DNA of 64,000 bases, taken from assembly GCF_000512585.2 (NCBI RefSeq), contig NC_089241.1:7210001-7274000 (forward strand), given 5' to 3'. How positions within the stretch are numbered: position 1 is the stretch's first letter; each line of letters begins with the position of its first letter. The translations under genes and the position numbers were made by a program. The notes below the pieces were generated by a model. That model made no database searches and was not told where the DNA came from. It saw only the letters and a program-made list of their open reading frames with translations. Positions 34,733 to 46,624 of this stretch are shown piece by piece. This DNA is from Kwoniella bestiolae CBS 10118 (taxonomy: Eukaryota; Basidiomycota; Tremellomycetes; Tremellales; Cryptococcaceae).

Positions 34733-36155
34733 CCTGAAATGTTCCATTTGCCGAAGGTATGAGTGGACGTGTGCTTGATTCTGATCAGAGTTTCACAAGT
34801 TGAAATACATCTGTTTCTCAAGTAGTGCAAGTAGTTGAGGATGGATTGGAATATTTGTGTCGAGACCTCACACATGAAGTGAGCATCAAAGACGGAAATC
34901 TGGTATTCAATATCACAAGTGAGCTCTGAAGTCGTATGCTTGAGCACACAACAAGATCAGCGTCTGGGGTGCCGAATGTGGGACCTTAACGCAAGCGACA
35001 GGAGCCCGCGTCACGCAGGATCAACCCAGCGACTTGACCCTTTTCGTCGATCAGGAAAGCATTTTGACCATGTTCATGTTTCACTTGGTACCATTTCCAC
35101 GAGTTGGCGTATTTTGGACATGGAGGTTGGCACCGAAATCCGCGTGGAAAGTCGAAACCAACTAAACAACCGAAGGGAAACCCATTCGCCCGCATCGGTC
35201 CGACGCTATGCCGCGTATCGGCTGTTCAAGACGGACTTCAATCGTCGGCCCCCTTGTATGTATTGGTCTTCCCTGTTTTCTACTAATTATAGATCGGGAT
35301 TCGATGATCACCCAGATCTCTCTGATCTTCTCCTTACGTGGGTCCATCACAAGTGCCGCTAGACTGCACAGCTTTCAGGTGAGCTTACCTTCAGAGCGAA
35401 AGCTACACGCGTCGTCATCACGATTGTTGAGGTAGCTTAATGCCCACACGATCTGGGGAGATCTGCAAAATTAGCAATTTACCATAAGCTTCCCTGTTTC
35501 GATCGCCGTTTGATCCCGGAAACTCTAAAAACTGGAATCATTTCGAGTGAGCTGGAGTATTCATGTCCTTGGATGGGCGCCTTCAATGGACACAGCGCGC
35601 CATGTTGGCAACGAAGCACAAGTGCTTTCCTGATTTGTCGGACATGAGATGTCATATTCCGGGTGTGCTGGATCGTACCTCGCTGTTGGAAACGTTAGTG
35701 GCTATGCAATGAGGCCGGATTCAGATCTGCTTCGATTGTATCAGTTCTGTACATTCCGTCTTATCTATCTTGGCTCTTTGGTGAAGAGAGCAGTAGCACC
35801 GCGGTAGGACCATGCGGAGCCTGTTCAACGTATTGCGACATTCTGTACTAGGTTTTGCTCCTCGCTCTCCTCATGGTCAACTCCCGATAGTCAATCTATG
35901 GGGGTAGGTTAGTCTTGACAATTGCCGGTAGCGCCACGGAGATACATCGTAGGATCGATTGGTCACAAAGGATAGCTCAACTCGAAGACACGTCCAACTG
36001 AAGGACATATCTTACGGTAACAGTGTGTTTGGCACAAAGGATTTTGGTCTAAAGTGATTTGAACGAACACTTAAACAAGTCATATATATGTTATCAGTGG
36101 GCTTCTTTCTGGAGATGAATCTGTTCAACACAGCTTATTGTATCTTCTTGCCAGA
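34733..36155. other. Intergenic, 1.4 kb, no gene recognised
   Basis: Short frames (for example 34919-35362 plus and 34986-35195 minus) show no domain. A CGGTCCG palindrome occurs at 35196-35202. The right part is the presumed promoter of the GT90 gene. Confidence 0.45.
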
Positions 36156-38577
36156 ATGTTTGACGGTGGTGACGGATCAGCAACATCCCGCACCGAGGAA
36201 GCCCTCTTATCCCCTAATTCCCAGAGTCTTTCTGCAAACGATCGTCATCGATTCTCAATGGAGAATTATCAATATGATCCTAAAAAATCACCCTCGACCA
36301 ATAAATTGACAGAAAGAATCAGATCGCCCCTCGCGGATACGGTGGTACAATTTGACTATGAAGAAGACGATACCGGTAAAGCAAAAGGCTCTCTTGCCTC
36401 CAAATACCACATTCTGCAACTGAGGTTGTTGCGGTCCTTCAGATCGGTCTTCAAGGGTTTGGGATTGGCCGCTGTTCTCATTCTGGTGTTGTGGCTGTCA
36501 TTTGCCCCGGCGGACCCAGTCAGCGAATCTAATCAGTGGCCTCAAGAACCGAAGACGGAAGCATCAATGCGTGTCAACCGAAAATCAGCCTATAGACACA
36601 AATTCAGGGCTGGATCATCGATGCTGGGTGACCACAGAATCACCCACGGGATTCTGGAGGTGAATTCAGACAGTACAGTCCATCCGATCCGGTTGCTGCT
36701 AGAAGCTGCGCAAGAGAAGTGGCAAGAGAAAGTAGCAAGGCAAAGCAGAACTTTGAAAGAGGCGGTGGATGAGTACAAGAGAAGATATCGGCAGGAACCT
36801 CCAAAAGGCTTTGACAAGTGGTGGAACTATGTTATGTGAGTAATGCATCTCTGTGGTTCAGAATATGTGGCTGATAGGTATGCTACGGATTTAGCGAGAA
36901 TAACGTCCCCCTGCCTGATGAATATGATCAGATATATCGAGACTTGGCGCCTTTTTACTCTGTGTCACCGGCAAGACTGAATCGCCGGATCGAAGAAGCA
37001 TCTGATTCAATGCACACCTTCACTCTCAAGGTCGTTGAGGGGGAGGTCACCGCTCACTATTCTTACGATACCGGAAAGGTGGAGTCAGGTGAACAACGAC
37101 CAAATCATCAAGTAGCTTTAATACAACCCATTGCCCATCACCTGCCCGACATGAGCATCGTCATGTCTGTCTCCGATACACCTCTCAACTTGATATCCTG
37201 GCAATATAGGAGTGAGCTAATGAATCGAGATAAGCAAGAAGATTGTAAGTACGCTCCCTTCCATTCGTAGTCCTCGTACTGATCTCGTTTCTGTTAGACA
37301 TCGACGATGAAGTTGATCGCGACTCTGTGAACGGTCACGCTTGGGCTTGTCCTGTATCATCACCTTTATTCAACTCTGAAAGAAACAAAAAGGGCGATCG
37401 CAAAGACGGTCTGTTGGATATGGAAGGCAAGACTTTCATTTCCGATTTACGGGAGTACATGAACATCTGTAATCACCCGGAGCTCATGGAACAACATGGT
37501 ATACTCATCGGTAAGAATCCACCGATAGAGAGTCTCAGTCCTATCATTTCGCTCAGTAAAACTGCTCTCCACGCCGACATTCTGGGGATCCCAACCGAAC
37601 AATGGGTAGAAGGTGGAACAGTCCCCGCATGGTCGGATCGAAAGAATGATAAAATCATGTGGCGAGGATCCAATACTGGGATGCATTACGATAGTACGGT
37701 GAGCTGGAAGAACAGTCAACGGATTCGACTGGTCAACATGACCAATCGCGCTGGTGGTGGCGATATCGTCACGATGTCCCGTGGAGCGGGAAGGGGTTCG
37801 CTGAGCGACTTGGCAGACATCACTTCGTGGGCTCAGCTCAACGAAGAATTGATGGACATCAAATTTACGGGGAAGCCGCTTCGTGAGTGTTCGACTTCTC
37901 AGAGCTTTTGTTAACTTTGCTGATGGTCAAGCAGAATGTGACAAACGCGATGGTACTTGCGAACAGATCGCTCGAGATTATGCTTTCACGGATTTGAAAA
38001 TCAATCATGAAGACGCACTTCAGTACAAGTACATCGTTGATGTGTGAGTGAGGCTTGCTATCAGACTTGTGACACAGTTTGACTTGTTTTCTCAGCGACG
38101 GAAATGCTTGGTCCGCCCGTTTCAATCGACTGTTGAATTCCGGAGCTCTTGTTCTCAAGGCCACCATCATGCGTGAGTCGCTTTCGAAGGAAGATTGACG
38201 TGTACGCTAACTTCGAGGCAGCTGAGTGGTATAGCGATCGTATACAGCCGTGGGTGCATTTTGTGCCGCTTAAGATGGATTTCTCAGATCTATACGACGT
38301 TGTCCAGTTTGTGAGTACTGTCAGCATTGGTATGAGCCCAGAATCCAGCTGACCGCCTCAACAGTTCCGACCCAGCTCAAGCAATCCTCACGGCGATGAT
38401 GAGACCGCAGCCAGAATCGCTTCTGCTGGCAGACAATGGGCTTTGACGCACTGGCGAAGAGAGGACATGACAGCTTATGTATTCAGATTGTACTTGGAAT
38501 GGGCAAGACTCATCGCTGCCGATCGGAATTCTAGAAACTTTGTATACTCGCCGGATATGGAGATTCCGAAGCGTTGA
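36156..38577 (+). CDS. GT90 glycosyltransferase, Cap10/Cxt1-like (capsule-associated family)
   Basis: Seven exons (36156-36835, 36895-37244, 37298-37882, 37935-38043, 38096-38172, 38222-38310, 38365-38577) total 2103 nt, 700 aa. It is a type II membrane protein: about 100 cytosolic residues, one anchor (GLGLAAVLILVLWLSFAP) near residues 102-120, then a lumenal domain. The CAP10 (PF05686) part includes DKIMWRGSNTG, KYIVDVDGNAWSARFNRLL, SGALVLKATIMPEWYSDRI and QPWVHFVPLKMDFSDLYDVV. Such Golgi enzymes add xylose or related sugars to capsule, glycolipid or O-glycans in Cryptococcus-type fungi; the exact donor and acceptor are not deducible. The ATG at 36156 is the first in-frame Met. Exon 4 begins at a tandem AAGCAG acceptor. 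Confidence 0.93.
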
Positions 38578-40232
38578 TGTTGGGTACATAGTGAACCATG
38601 CACAATGCAACACTCCGTCGTTGGGCTGCTGTAGGATGTCTGGGGAGTGTCGCGACAGCGAACGGAAGCAGGGGTAACCATCGATTCACCAAATGGAACA
38701 CACATACAGTCTCCAGTTTATAGATGGTTCTGCTTTACGTACCTATTACCTGGACGAGCGTATTTGATTCCCGAGATTCAGGCACAACGGCGACCGAGAT
38801 TATCATTCCTCACCGTAGAGTACGGATATAATTCTTATCGTCGCGGGATCTAATTTTCGATTTCATTTTCGTTGAGCCTCCGGATGCGAACCTTCATTAC
38901 ACGCCTTCAGAATGCATCCTATGCATCGGTTCGAATACTGGCATCTGCTTGCTTCCACAGCTACCATCCAATGGGATTTTCACGAGCATAGATTCTCACT
39001 GTCAAGTGCTACAAGCTTGACGCGTCTAATTCTCAAATCGGATTTACTCGCGCGAGTCAACTTTGGTTTTCTCCACCATAAGGGTATCTCACCGTACATG
39101 TAAAAGCGACCTCTTATATTGATCACATCAATCCCTTCGCTTCCTATGAGCCGTGTATGGTTGGGTGGGGTATGATCTGAGGTACCCATGAACCTGACAG
39201 TGGTTCGTGACGGACAAGGAGGAGGAGAGGGATCAATATGTGTAGAGTGAAAAGGTCTGAGACGTAAGTAAGCGTTGGGTTGGCAAGAGCAGAAGAATGT
39301 CGTAGAATAGGCAAAAGCTTTCAGGTGGGGCGGTCAATGTACGCAAGCCTCACAATGGTCGAGTCTGCAACAGATGAGGTAGACAATTGGATCGCATTAC
39401 ATGTTATCATGAATACTGATGGGAGAAAACGTTTGGACGAGAGACAAGGGGATAATGAAGACTTACATGTTTATCTGTTGATGCAACGGTAGGTTAGTCA
39501 GGCATGTCGGAATTTTCGAGGTAATTGTAGGCTTAGGGGATGTTCCAGAGAACAGCCCTTCCACGGAGTAGATTACATCAGAGCAAACGGCCTGTCAGAT
39601 CCCCCTTAAATGGCTGGCAGTTTTCCAGCTATGGCGCAGATTGTCATGTGCGAGGGCAAGGACGGTTGATTTGGATAGAACAATGAGATGGGGACATGTA
39701 CAAAGTAGCACGATCGCATTCGTGTGCCCCTAAGGGAGAGACAGTGCGTATTCGAATATGAGGATGAGGGGTTGACCAAGGAGCTACTAAGGCGACGAGC
39801 AGGAAACATGTACTCGTCTCTGTGAGCAGAGCGAGTCGGCCAGCGAATGTCGTCCACAGGTCCAGCATGTGAGGGTGTGTCGCATCAGTCGGAGCTTCAG
39901 CTTCACATGTGGGTTCCATTACTGTGCGATCGAGGTATCTGAGAGTTATCTGACCGTTTGACCAGAGGTGTGGAGATGATAAAAGCGAATTGACCTTGTA
40001 GAACCATATCCAGCATTGCGTAGGGTGATGTGAGTTGATATCGGCAGGGGTCAATGTGTCGACGCGTTGAGTAGCCTAGATTGCAATGCCAGGTCATTCA
40101 TCTGAATCGTTGCCATTGAGCTGTCGTAAAGACTACATCGAGTATGATGATGCGTGTAGATTAACCTGTTGATTGTTTATAGAGATATTGGAGCGTGTAC
40201 TGTATTGAGGAGAGGATGATGATTGATGAATA

Positions 40233-40292
40233 GTGATGAGATGATGAGATGATGAGATGATGAGATGATGAGATGATGAGATGATGAGATGA
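40233..40292. repeat. Tandem repeat of the 8-mer ATGATGAG
   Basis: Six perfect consecutive copies at 40241-40288 plus a partial leading copy. The 8-base period does not fit a coding repeat. It lies about 500 bp upstream of the 1328-aa gene. Confidence 0.9.
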
Positions 40293-40504
40293 TTGGAGGT
40301 GAAGAGGTGATGATAATGAAGGATGGGATATTGTGATATGTGTGCCGTGCCTTATGTGTGGTGTGGTGACATCTTGACATCTTATATCCCGTCAATCTCT
40401 CATTCCTCATTTCTCAATTTCTACATGATCAATCTACCCATAACACGACATCCTCTCTATCCCATACTCGTAGTCGACTCTGTCAGCACAGATCACTATC
40501 CCCG

Positions 40505-40521
40505 TCATCATCATCATCATC
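40505..40521. repeat. TCA triplet microsatellite
   Basis: About five and a half consecutive TCA units in the presumed 5' region of the following gene. Confidence 0.8.
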
Positions 40522-40783
40522 GACATTCGGACACTCGTTCACTCGGACACTTTGACACTGTGTGTGTTTGTGTGTTTGAGTGTTTGTGCGTTTCAGCGAC
40601 AATAACCAATAACGACAAAACAGCATCCATACATTAGCATACCAGTAGAGTGAGTCCATTTACACAAACACAACCAGGTTAGTCTACATTCTCTTACTCG
40701 TTCTTCTTCTGCTTCTGCATACATACTAACTCATCCTTGTCTCTCATCATCTTCATCCCCGCTACTATCGTCAACTGCTCCGA

Positions 40784-43700
40784 ATGACCTACTCTCCACC
40801 CCTTCCTCTCGTTTATCTACCACCCCCTCTCAACGATTCAACTCATCGTCCTCCGTCTGTCAGATCCCAATCATCCAAATCGACCACCTTGACTCAAGTC
40901 AAACATCCTCCATCAGCATACCACAGACGTTCCAGATCGTTCGAGCTTTTAGGATCCATATCAGTTCTAGCTCCAGCCTCCAACCGAGAACCAAACCAAG
41001 GTCTATCAGTCTGTGCAATCGGTGCACAGAAAGGAGCAGTCGCTGTACTTGAGGTCAGACGTCTTTCGGAGATGACCAATATGGCGACTGGATCTCAACC
41101 GACACCACAACCTAAAAAACCTGGATTCTTTCGGCGCATGTCATTATCCTCTTCTTCTTCCCAGAACAAACCCATAGTAAAAGGCTCGACGAATAGCAAC
41201 GGTCAGGGCAATGGCATAAACAGTCATGGAAGATCAGTATCAGGATTCTCCTCAAGACAAGATGTTCTCGCGGGGCCTTCGTATGAATCGCTGCCTGCCG
41301 GAGCAGCTCCAAGTGCGTTTGTTCGAAGGGATGAACCGGGTGGGCATCATATGAACCAGGCTAGATTTGGGTCAGCTGCACAATGTGAGTCGCTAAACCT
41401 CGGACGGGCTATTATCGCTAAACATTTCTCAGCACCATCCCGTCCCCAACCACCACAACCGGTGCATCGTACACCTTCTACAACTCCTATCGCTGCAGCC
41501 TTTACTACAAACAAGTCACCTCAGTCCCAACATGCTGAATCAACACCGGCGAGGAGCAGGCATCCAATACATCCTGCCTTAGCTTCCCCTCCTAAAGCAG
41601 CTCCTCGCCGGATGAGTGCGTCATCGCCATACGATTCCATCAATCCTAAAGCAGAGTCGTCCGGTGGCAAGGGCAGAGTCGAACAGGCTATGGGTAACAC
41701 CTCGTATACAAATCACCATGATCCACCTCATCGGAGTGAGTTGTTGTCTCACAATCTGCTCGTATATGCGCTGATCAGATGAGACAATGACAGGTCAAAA
41801 CGGGCATTATGTTGAGCAGTCTGTCCCGCCTGTGATAAGACATCATCACTCAAATCCTCCATCATCAGCGCTATCTCATCCTGCGAATACTCAGACCGGA
41901 CGTCCTCCGCCGACCCCTCCATTCTCGAAGCCGGATGTCCGCAATCGTCCAGAACACGCAATCCCACCGATTCCATCCAACACGCGGCAGAATAGCACAC
42001 CTCGCCCAGTTCCAGCTCGAGATCCCTCGGCACGTTACAGTCGATTCGACGATGCAGACGCCTCGAATCCCACTACTCTTCCAGAAGGGGCTCAAGCCTC
42101 GGTTTATACTCGAAATAAGCCGTTGGAAACGAAGGGACTGGTTAGTGCTCGAAGATCCACTTCCTCCAGTCGCCGTACCCCAAATGCCAAAGTAGAGACA
42201 AGGGCTAGGCCGATTACTGTTGGAGAGGCTGACCGACGTCCCTCCGACGGCGCCAAGACTCTGGAAACGCTTCAGATCAACGATGCACCCAAGTCGCCTC
42301 CTATAAAGAAGACCACTGAGGGACAACAAGCACCGCTTTCAGAGGCAGGCGCGTACGCCAAAGCCATAGCTGCGACCATAGGGACCCATCGTTCTGATCA
42401 AATATCTCGTGAAAGACCCGACACACCGCCATCTGCCGCTACTCCACCCAGATCAAAGTCTGCTCGACCTTTGCCAGCTCCGCCAGTCAATGAGCGCAAT
42501 GCGAAAACATCGCCGAAAGCAAATTTCGTTGTCATAGCCAGCAGCCCTAAACCTTCGGGCGCTTCGCCTAAGCAATCGCTCAAGGTCAAAACCAGCTTCC
42601 CGGGAATGCAACAGGACAATGCATCCAAGATACATCCTACAGATGCCGCTTCAACACCCCCTGTCCAGAACAAACGGGCCTCACTTCAGCCGCTCAATTT
42701 CGACTTTCCACGTTCTCCTACGCTTCCACCGTTGATTGACCCTCGAGCGAATAAAGCAGATCCTATCGCTCAATGGGGTAAAGGCGTTGCATCTCCTGCG
42801 TTACAACACGGTCGGACACCTCTCTCCTCCTCTCAATTACCTCCTCGCCTGTCATCTACCAATTCTAGGCGAGCGGTCAGCTCGCCGCTCGCGAGCCCAG
42901 CAATTGGCTCTGGATCCCAGACTCAAGCTCCACATGCTATTCAGTCGCCGACATCCACCTCTACACAGATCTCAAGAGCTCAAAGCCACCCTCAAGTCAG
43001 ATCGTCGCCTAGAGAAAGACCGCGGGCGACCATAACTTTCTTGTTGTTACACAACCCGATACAAGCCGCGCTGTTGTCACATCTATCGATCAATTCCTTC
43101 CTTTCCCTGACCGGTTCGTCCGATTTGCTTCGCAAAAGATTTACCGGAGAGATGGTGGGTCGATGGGTAATGAAGGAATGGGGGGTCCAAGTCGACCGGG
43201 AAAAGGGACGAAGCTGGCCGAATTTGACGGTCTGGGAAGGCTTCTGTGAGCATTGGCAGTTTTTCCTTCGACTACCAACTATGCTGATGCGAATGCTACA
43301 GTGGAATCCTTGCTACATGACCCAGCCACTTACAGTACATACCCATCACAATGGTACAATCTTCTTCAACACCTGTCTCTGTCACACACCCTTATAGTAC
43401 TCCACCTCCGTCAGTTGCCTATAACAGTCTTTCCGAACTCGCCACCTCTGCCATTTGAGGACGAAAGCAATAACGCTCCGCCCAACTTGTCCAGCTTGCC
43501 CTTTTCCAACTCCTACAATAGCCTCGGCAGTCAAAGACCCCGATCACGACTAGGTAGTGCAGCTGGGTCAGACGCAGGAAGCCTGACGCCCGCTACCAAG
43601 ATGCCTCGTCAGGAAAGGTTGGTAGAAATCGTCATGCCTGAACCTCTTGGATCGCAAGAGCCTAAGGATGACGAGCCGAAGTCGTTTCCGATGGCTCAAA

Positions 43701-44999
43701 GAGTCCGCCGACGTGGATCGATCGGTTCGATTGCTTCCGCTGCCTCGTTCTCCTTTGGAAGACGTCGAAGCGCTAGCATCAATACAGAGATGCAGCCCGA
43801 CAGCTTTTCCTTGTCCCCAGCTGCTCCGATGCCTTCCGGTAAAGCAGCTCTACCACCGGTCAGCTATCCGTCAGCTAAAAGATACGGCTTCAAACGTCAT
43901 GGTGAACCATCACGTTCGCGCAAATCCTCGGAATCTAGCCGACCTGGATCTATTTTCTCGGTCCAGAGCACACCTTCGTTCTCCCCTCATCAGCGAGTTT
44001 CAAGCGTATACAGCGGTCAACCATCATTCGCAGTCGATCGTCATGCTCCTCCGGTACCTGGCTTTCCTGCTGGACTTCCGATGCTTCCGCCTATCGGTGG
44101 TGGCCATCGAAGCAGTTTCGCTAGCAGTGATTCTGGCGGTCGATTAGGTCGACGTTCCGATCAAGGAGGCAATTCACCGGTGTCTGGTGTGATGCTATCT
44201 AGGAGAGATCTTAACACACCACCTCCCAGTCGGCCTGAGCCCTGCTTTGATCGTCCGATACCGTTCACGGTCGGAAGGGCACCTATTCTTAGGGTTTTTG
44301 TTCCACTATCGGATCGTGTTCAGCGGTGGCCCTCCGCTGAGGGCGCGGCTGCCGCTACCAAGGAGCTGGAGAAGTGTGGTGCTTTGAGAAGAATGAAATT
44401 GGGTGATATCATAGTGAGTGGGGAAGCCGCTTTGACTGCCAGATCCCAGGCTGATGATGAAACAACACGCTCGTTTTTAGGTCAACACTGCAATTCGTCA
44501 ACCCAAGACCACAGAACACGTTTTAGTGTATGTTCCGTTCGTTCGACACCTCCTAATACCCCTCGACTATACGTTTTCGCCCACTGGCAATCTGCCTTCG
44601 TACGTGAACGGGTTCGACATTCCTCCTTCGTATTACTATCCATTATTGCCAACGCCTCAGATATTATTCCTCGACTTGGCACCTTTCGCTCAACGTGCAT
44701 TACGATCCATTCGCTTGGCGTACGATCGACGAGATGTCACTGTAGCTTCTGGAGCTAGGTTGAGCGCCAAAAGATATCTGCATGTGGCTGGATTCGAAGT
44801 CCTTCCTGAAGATCGAGTTGCATCGGAATGGCAAGGGATGATATCCCTAGAGGCGGAAGGTACAGCAGAGGGCAAATTGGATATCGAAAGTCGATTAGTC
44901 GGTGTGAATGGAGCACGACCGGTGGTCGGTCCTTGGGAATTGGTCAGAGAGAAAAGCATGATGGGAACGATCTGGTTGCGATTGATCAAACAAGTCTAA
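40784..44999 (+). CDS. Large Ser/Pro-rich fungal protein of unknown function, 1328 aa
   Basis: Five exons (40784-41384, 41433-41735, 41794-43245, 43302-44413, 44481-44999) total 3987 nt, 1328 aa. The first 740 residues are low-complexity Ser/Pro/Arg/Gln with many basic-Ser motifs, as in phosphorylated scaffold or polarity proteins. Two ordered islands stand out. One at about residues 750-870 (ATITFLLLHNPIQAALLSHL, FLSLTGSSDLLRKRFTGEMV, YNLLQHLSLSHTLIVLHLR) looks helical, and may be F-box-like. The other, in the last 200 residues, is hydrophobic and ordered (VLVYVPFVRHLLIPLDYTF, QILFLDLAPFAQRALRSIRL). I do not recognise the family. Introns are 48-67 nt, and one is a multiple of three with no stop, so retention would be silent in frame. 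Confidence 0.85.
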
Positions 45000-45057
45000 C
45001 GAACGATATCAAGTAGACAAAAGCGTGGTAGGATAGGAGAATATGATATAATGCATT

Positions 45058-46202
45058 TTATGTACGCTTCATAGCCTTCTTCTTCTTCTTTGTGACAGCC
45101 GCATCCAAGCTCTGCTTTTGCTTCTGCTGCAGTAGAACCTCATCCGCTGTATCTATCAATGCCGAATGGAGCCAGGACACAAATCCTCCAGCAATGAAAC
45201 CGAGAATGGAGGCGACGGTAGGCGTGAGAGGGTAGCTCTGTGGTTTTTGGGTGGTGATAAGTATGCAAATCAAGAATGGACATAGACAGTTTCCGTTTTT
45301 AGGCTCACCTGCCAAGGTCTATCCCAGTCTAAAGGGATTGGTACGGCTCCGCACCAAGCACCGACGAGGGTGCCAATCACTGGATAGACCAATGCTCGTT
45401 CCAATGGAGTCTCAGGACTGGGCAAGTCAGCACCAGCACTGAATCTAGATTTCCAATCACTGTACTCACCGGAATTCACAAAATAACCGTGTCATTCTAA
45501 ATCGTGCGTATGTGCCGCTATCATAGATAGACGGAATGCCAAGTGCATGTACGGTCGGCCATACAGTGAGGATAGCGATATGGATCGAGAGCAGAGCGGT
45601 GTGTAGGTGATTGCTAGAAAAAGCAAAAGGGTAATATTAGCGAATACGATATCTTTCTTACATTGTCGGGGGTAACTCACCTATCGAGAGGAGCACCGAG
45701 TGTCGTGATCAGGACGAAAAGGAGTGCACTCCCTGCAGCAGTAGCTGAAGCACATTCACCAATTCGCTACGTTTACGTTCCGTTAGCAACGATGATTATA
45801 TTTGACAGCAGCACTTGGACTCACGTTCAACATCTGCCTGTCGCGATTTGATCGTTTGGTCATTTCCTCTTCGTTGGCTACAGTGACAGCAGTCCTCTTT
45901 GTAGAGACTTGAGACCATCTTCGCATGATGGATCCCCACCATGACATACATAAGAGCATGCCCGAAATATCCCAAACCATGGTGATCAGGGGTCGAGCAG
46001 TCAATGGGGTAAGGAAAGCATATTCAGGTCGATCGGTTGAAGATGATTGAATGGCTTCATCACCGAGAAACCACGGTGTAGACCTAGGAAGTAGTACAAA
46101 GGCGCCGCATAGTAATGCGGAAAGGTAGGAATGGAGAGCAAAGTATTCAGGCAAGTTGAATGTCTCCTTTGGCATTTTTGCGATTGATGCGATATCGGTC
46201 AA
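45058..46202 (-). CDS. GPI11: GPI ethanolamine phosphate transferase stabilising subunit, PIG-F/Gpi11
   Basis: Five exons (45825-46202, 45681-45766, 45470-45613, 45309-45417, 45058-45237) total 897 nt, 298 aa from the first Met, or 289 from a second in-frame Met at 46175. It is an ER multi-pass protein that partners with the ethanolamine-phosphate transferases of GPI-anchor assembly. The diagnostic PIG-F block is near the C terminus: LFCEFRPETPLERALVYPVI, then GTLVGAWCGAVPIPLDWDRPW, then QSYPLTPTVASILGFIAGGF (spread over two junctions). Several hydrophobic segments precede it. The C terminus is Lys-rich (KKKKKAMKRT), consistent with ER retrieval. It is convergent with the 1328-aa gene, and only 58 bp separate the stops. 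Confidence 0.93.
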
Positions 46203-46624
46203 AGAAAAGAAGGAATGAATGAAAGTGGACGTTGGTACCGCTTGCTGTAACTTATGTGCATGTTTGGTAGTGTGCGCCCAACGCGTTAAACGTTCGACGT
46301 AGACATGTCACGTGTTACTAACTGTATATAGATTCTCACCCAAAAGGTACTCAAATTCTGGCCACTAATGATTGTAATGGATTCAACAAGTAGACAGCGG
46401 AGATGATGCATCTATGATATGCCTACGTATTATACTTCCCTTGCTCTATATCCATTATACCTTGAGAAAAAAAAAAGCTCCATAAATTCCCAGCTATTCT
46501 TATTTGATTATAGATTTAGCACTCCTATCGTGCGTTTTGTTGCTTGTTCTCTTCTATTATAATCTATTATACTTGGTATTCATCATTCTGTTCGCTTATG
46601 ACAGTGACATGATATGGCGTTCAC
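46203..46624. other. Upstream region of GPI11 / 3' region of alkaline phosphatase
   Basis: 422 bp. It holds a CACGTG E-box at 46309-46314 about 106 bp upstream of the GPI11 start and a run of A residues near 46465-46475. No gene seen. Confidence 0.5.
46309..46314. promoter_or_regulatory. CACGTG E-box upstream of GPI11
   Basis: A perfect E-box 106 bp upstream of the first Met, in context TCACGTGT. Function is inferred from sequence alone. Confidence 0.35.

Larger units (their letters stand above)
38578..40783. other. Intergenic, 2.2 kb, with simple repeats and the 5' region of the next gene
   Basis: This is the largest gap in the window. Left 1.6 kb: no gene (minus frames at 39606-40097 lack domains and splice partners). 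Right part: an ATGATGAG tandem repeat, a TCA triplet run, a TG-rich stretch around 40558-40590 and pyrimidine-rich sequence leading to the start at 40784. Confidence 0.5.

Noticed and set aside
38920..38950. GGTTCGAATAC resembling a tRNA B-box
   Set aside because: No A-box or cloverleaf around it.
39606..40097. Overlapping minus-strand frames (136 and 83 codons)
   Set aside because: Composition and lack of splice signals or domains suggest noncoding DNA.
41871..42329. Minus-strand frames antisense to the 1328-aa gene (also 41749-42033 and 42398-42673)
   Set aside because: Shadow frames of a long low-complexity coding exon.
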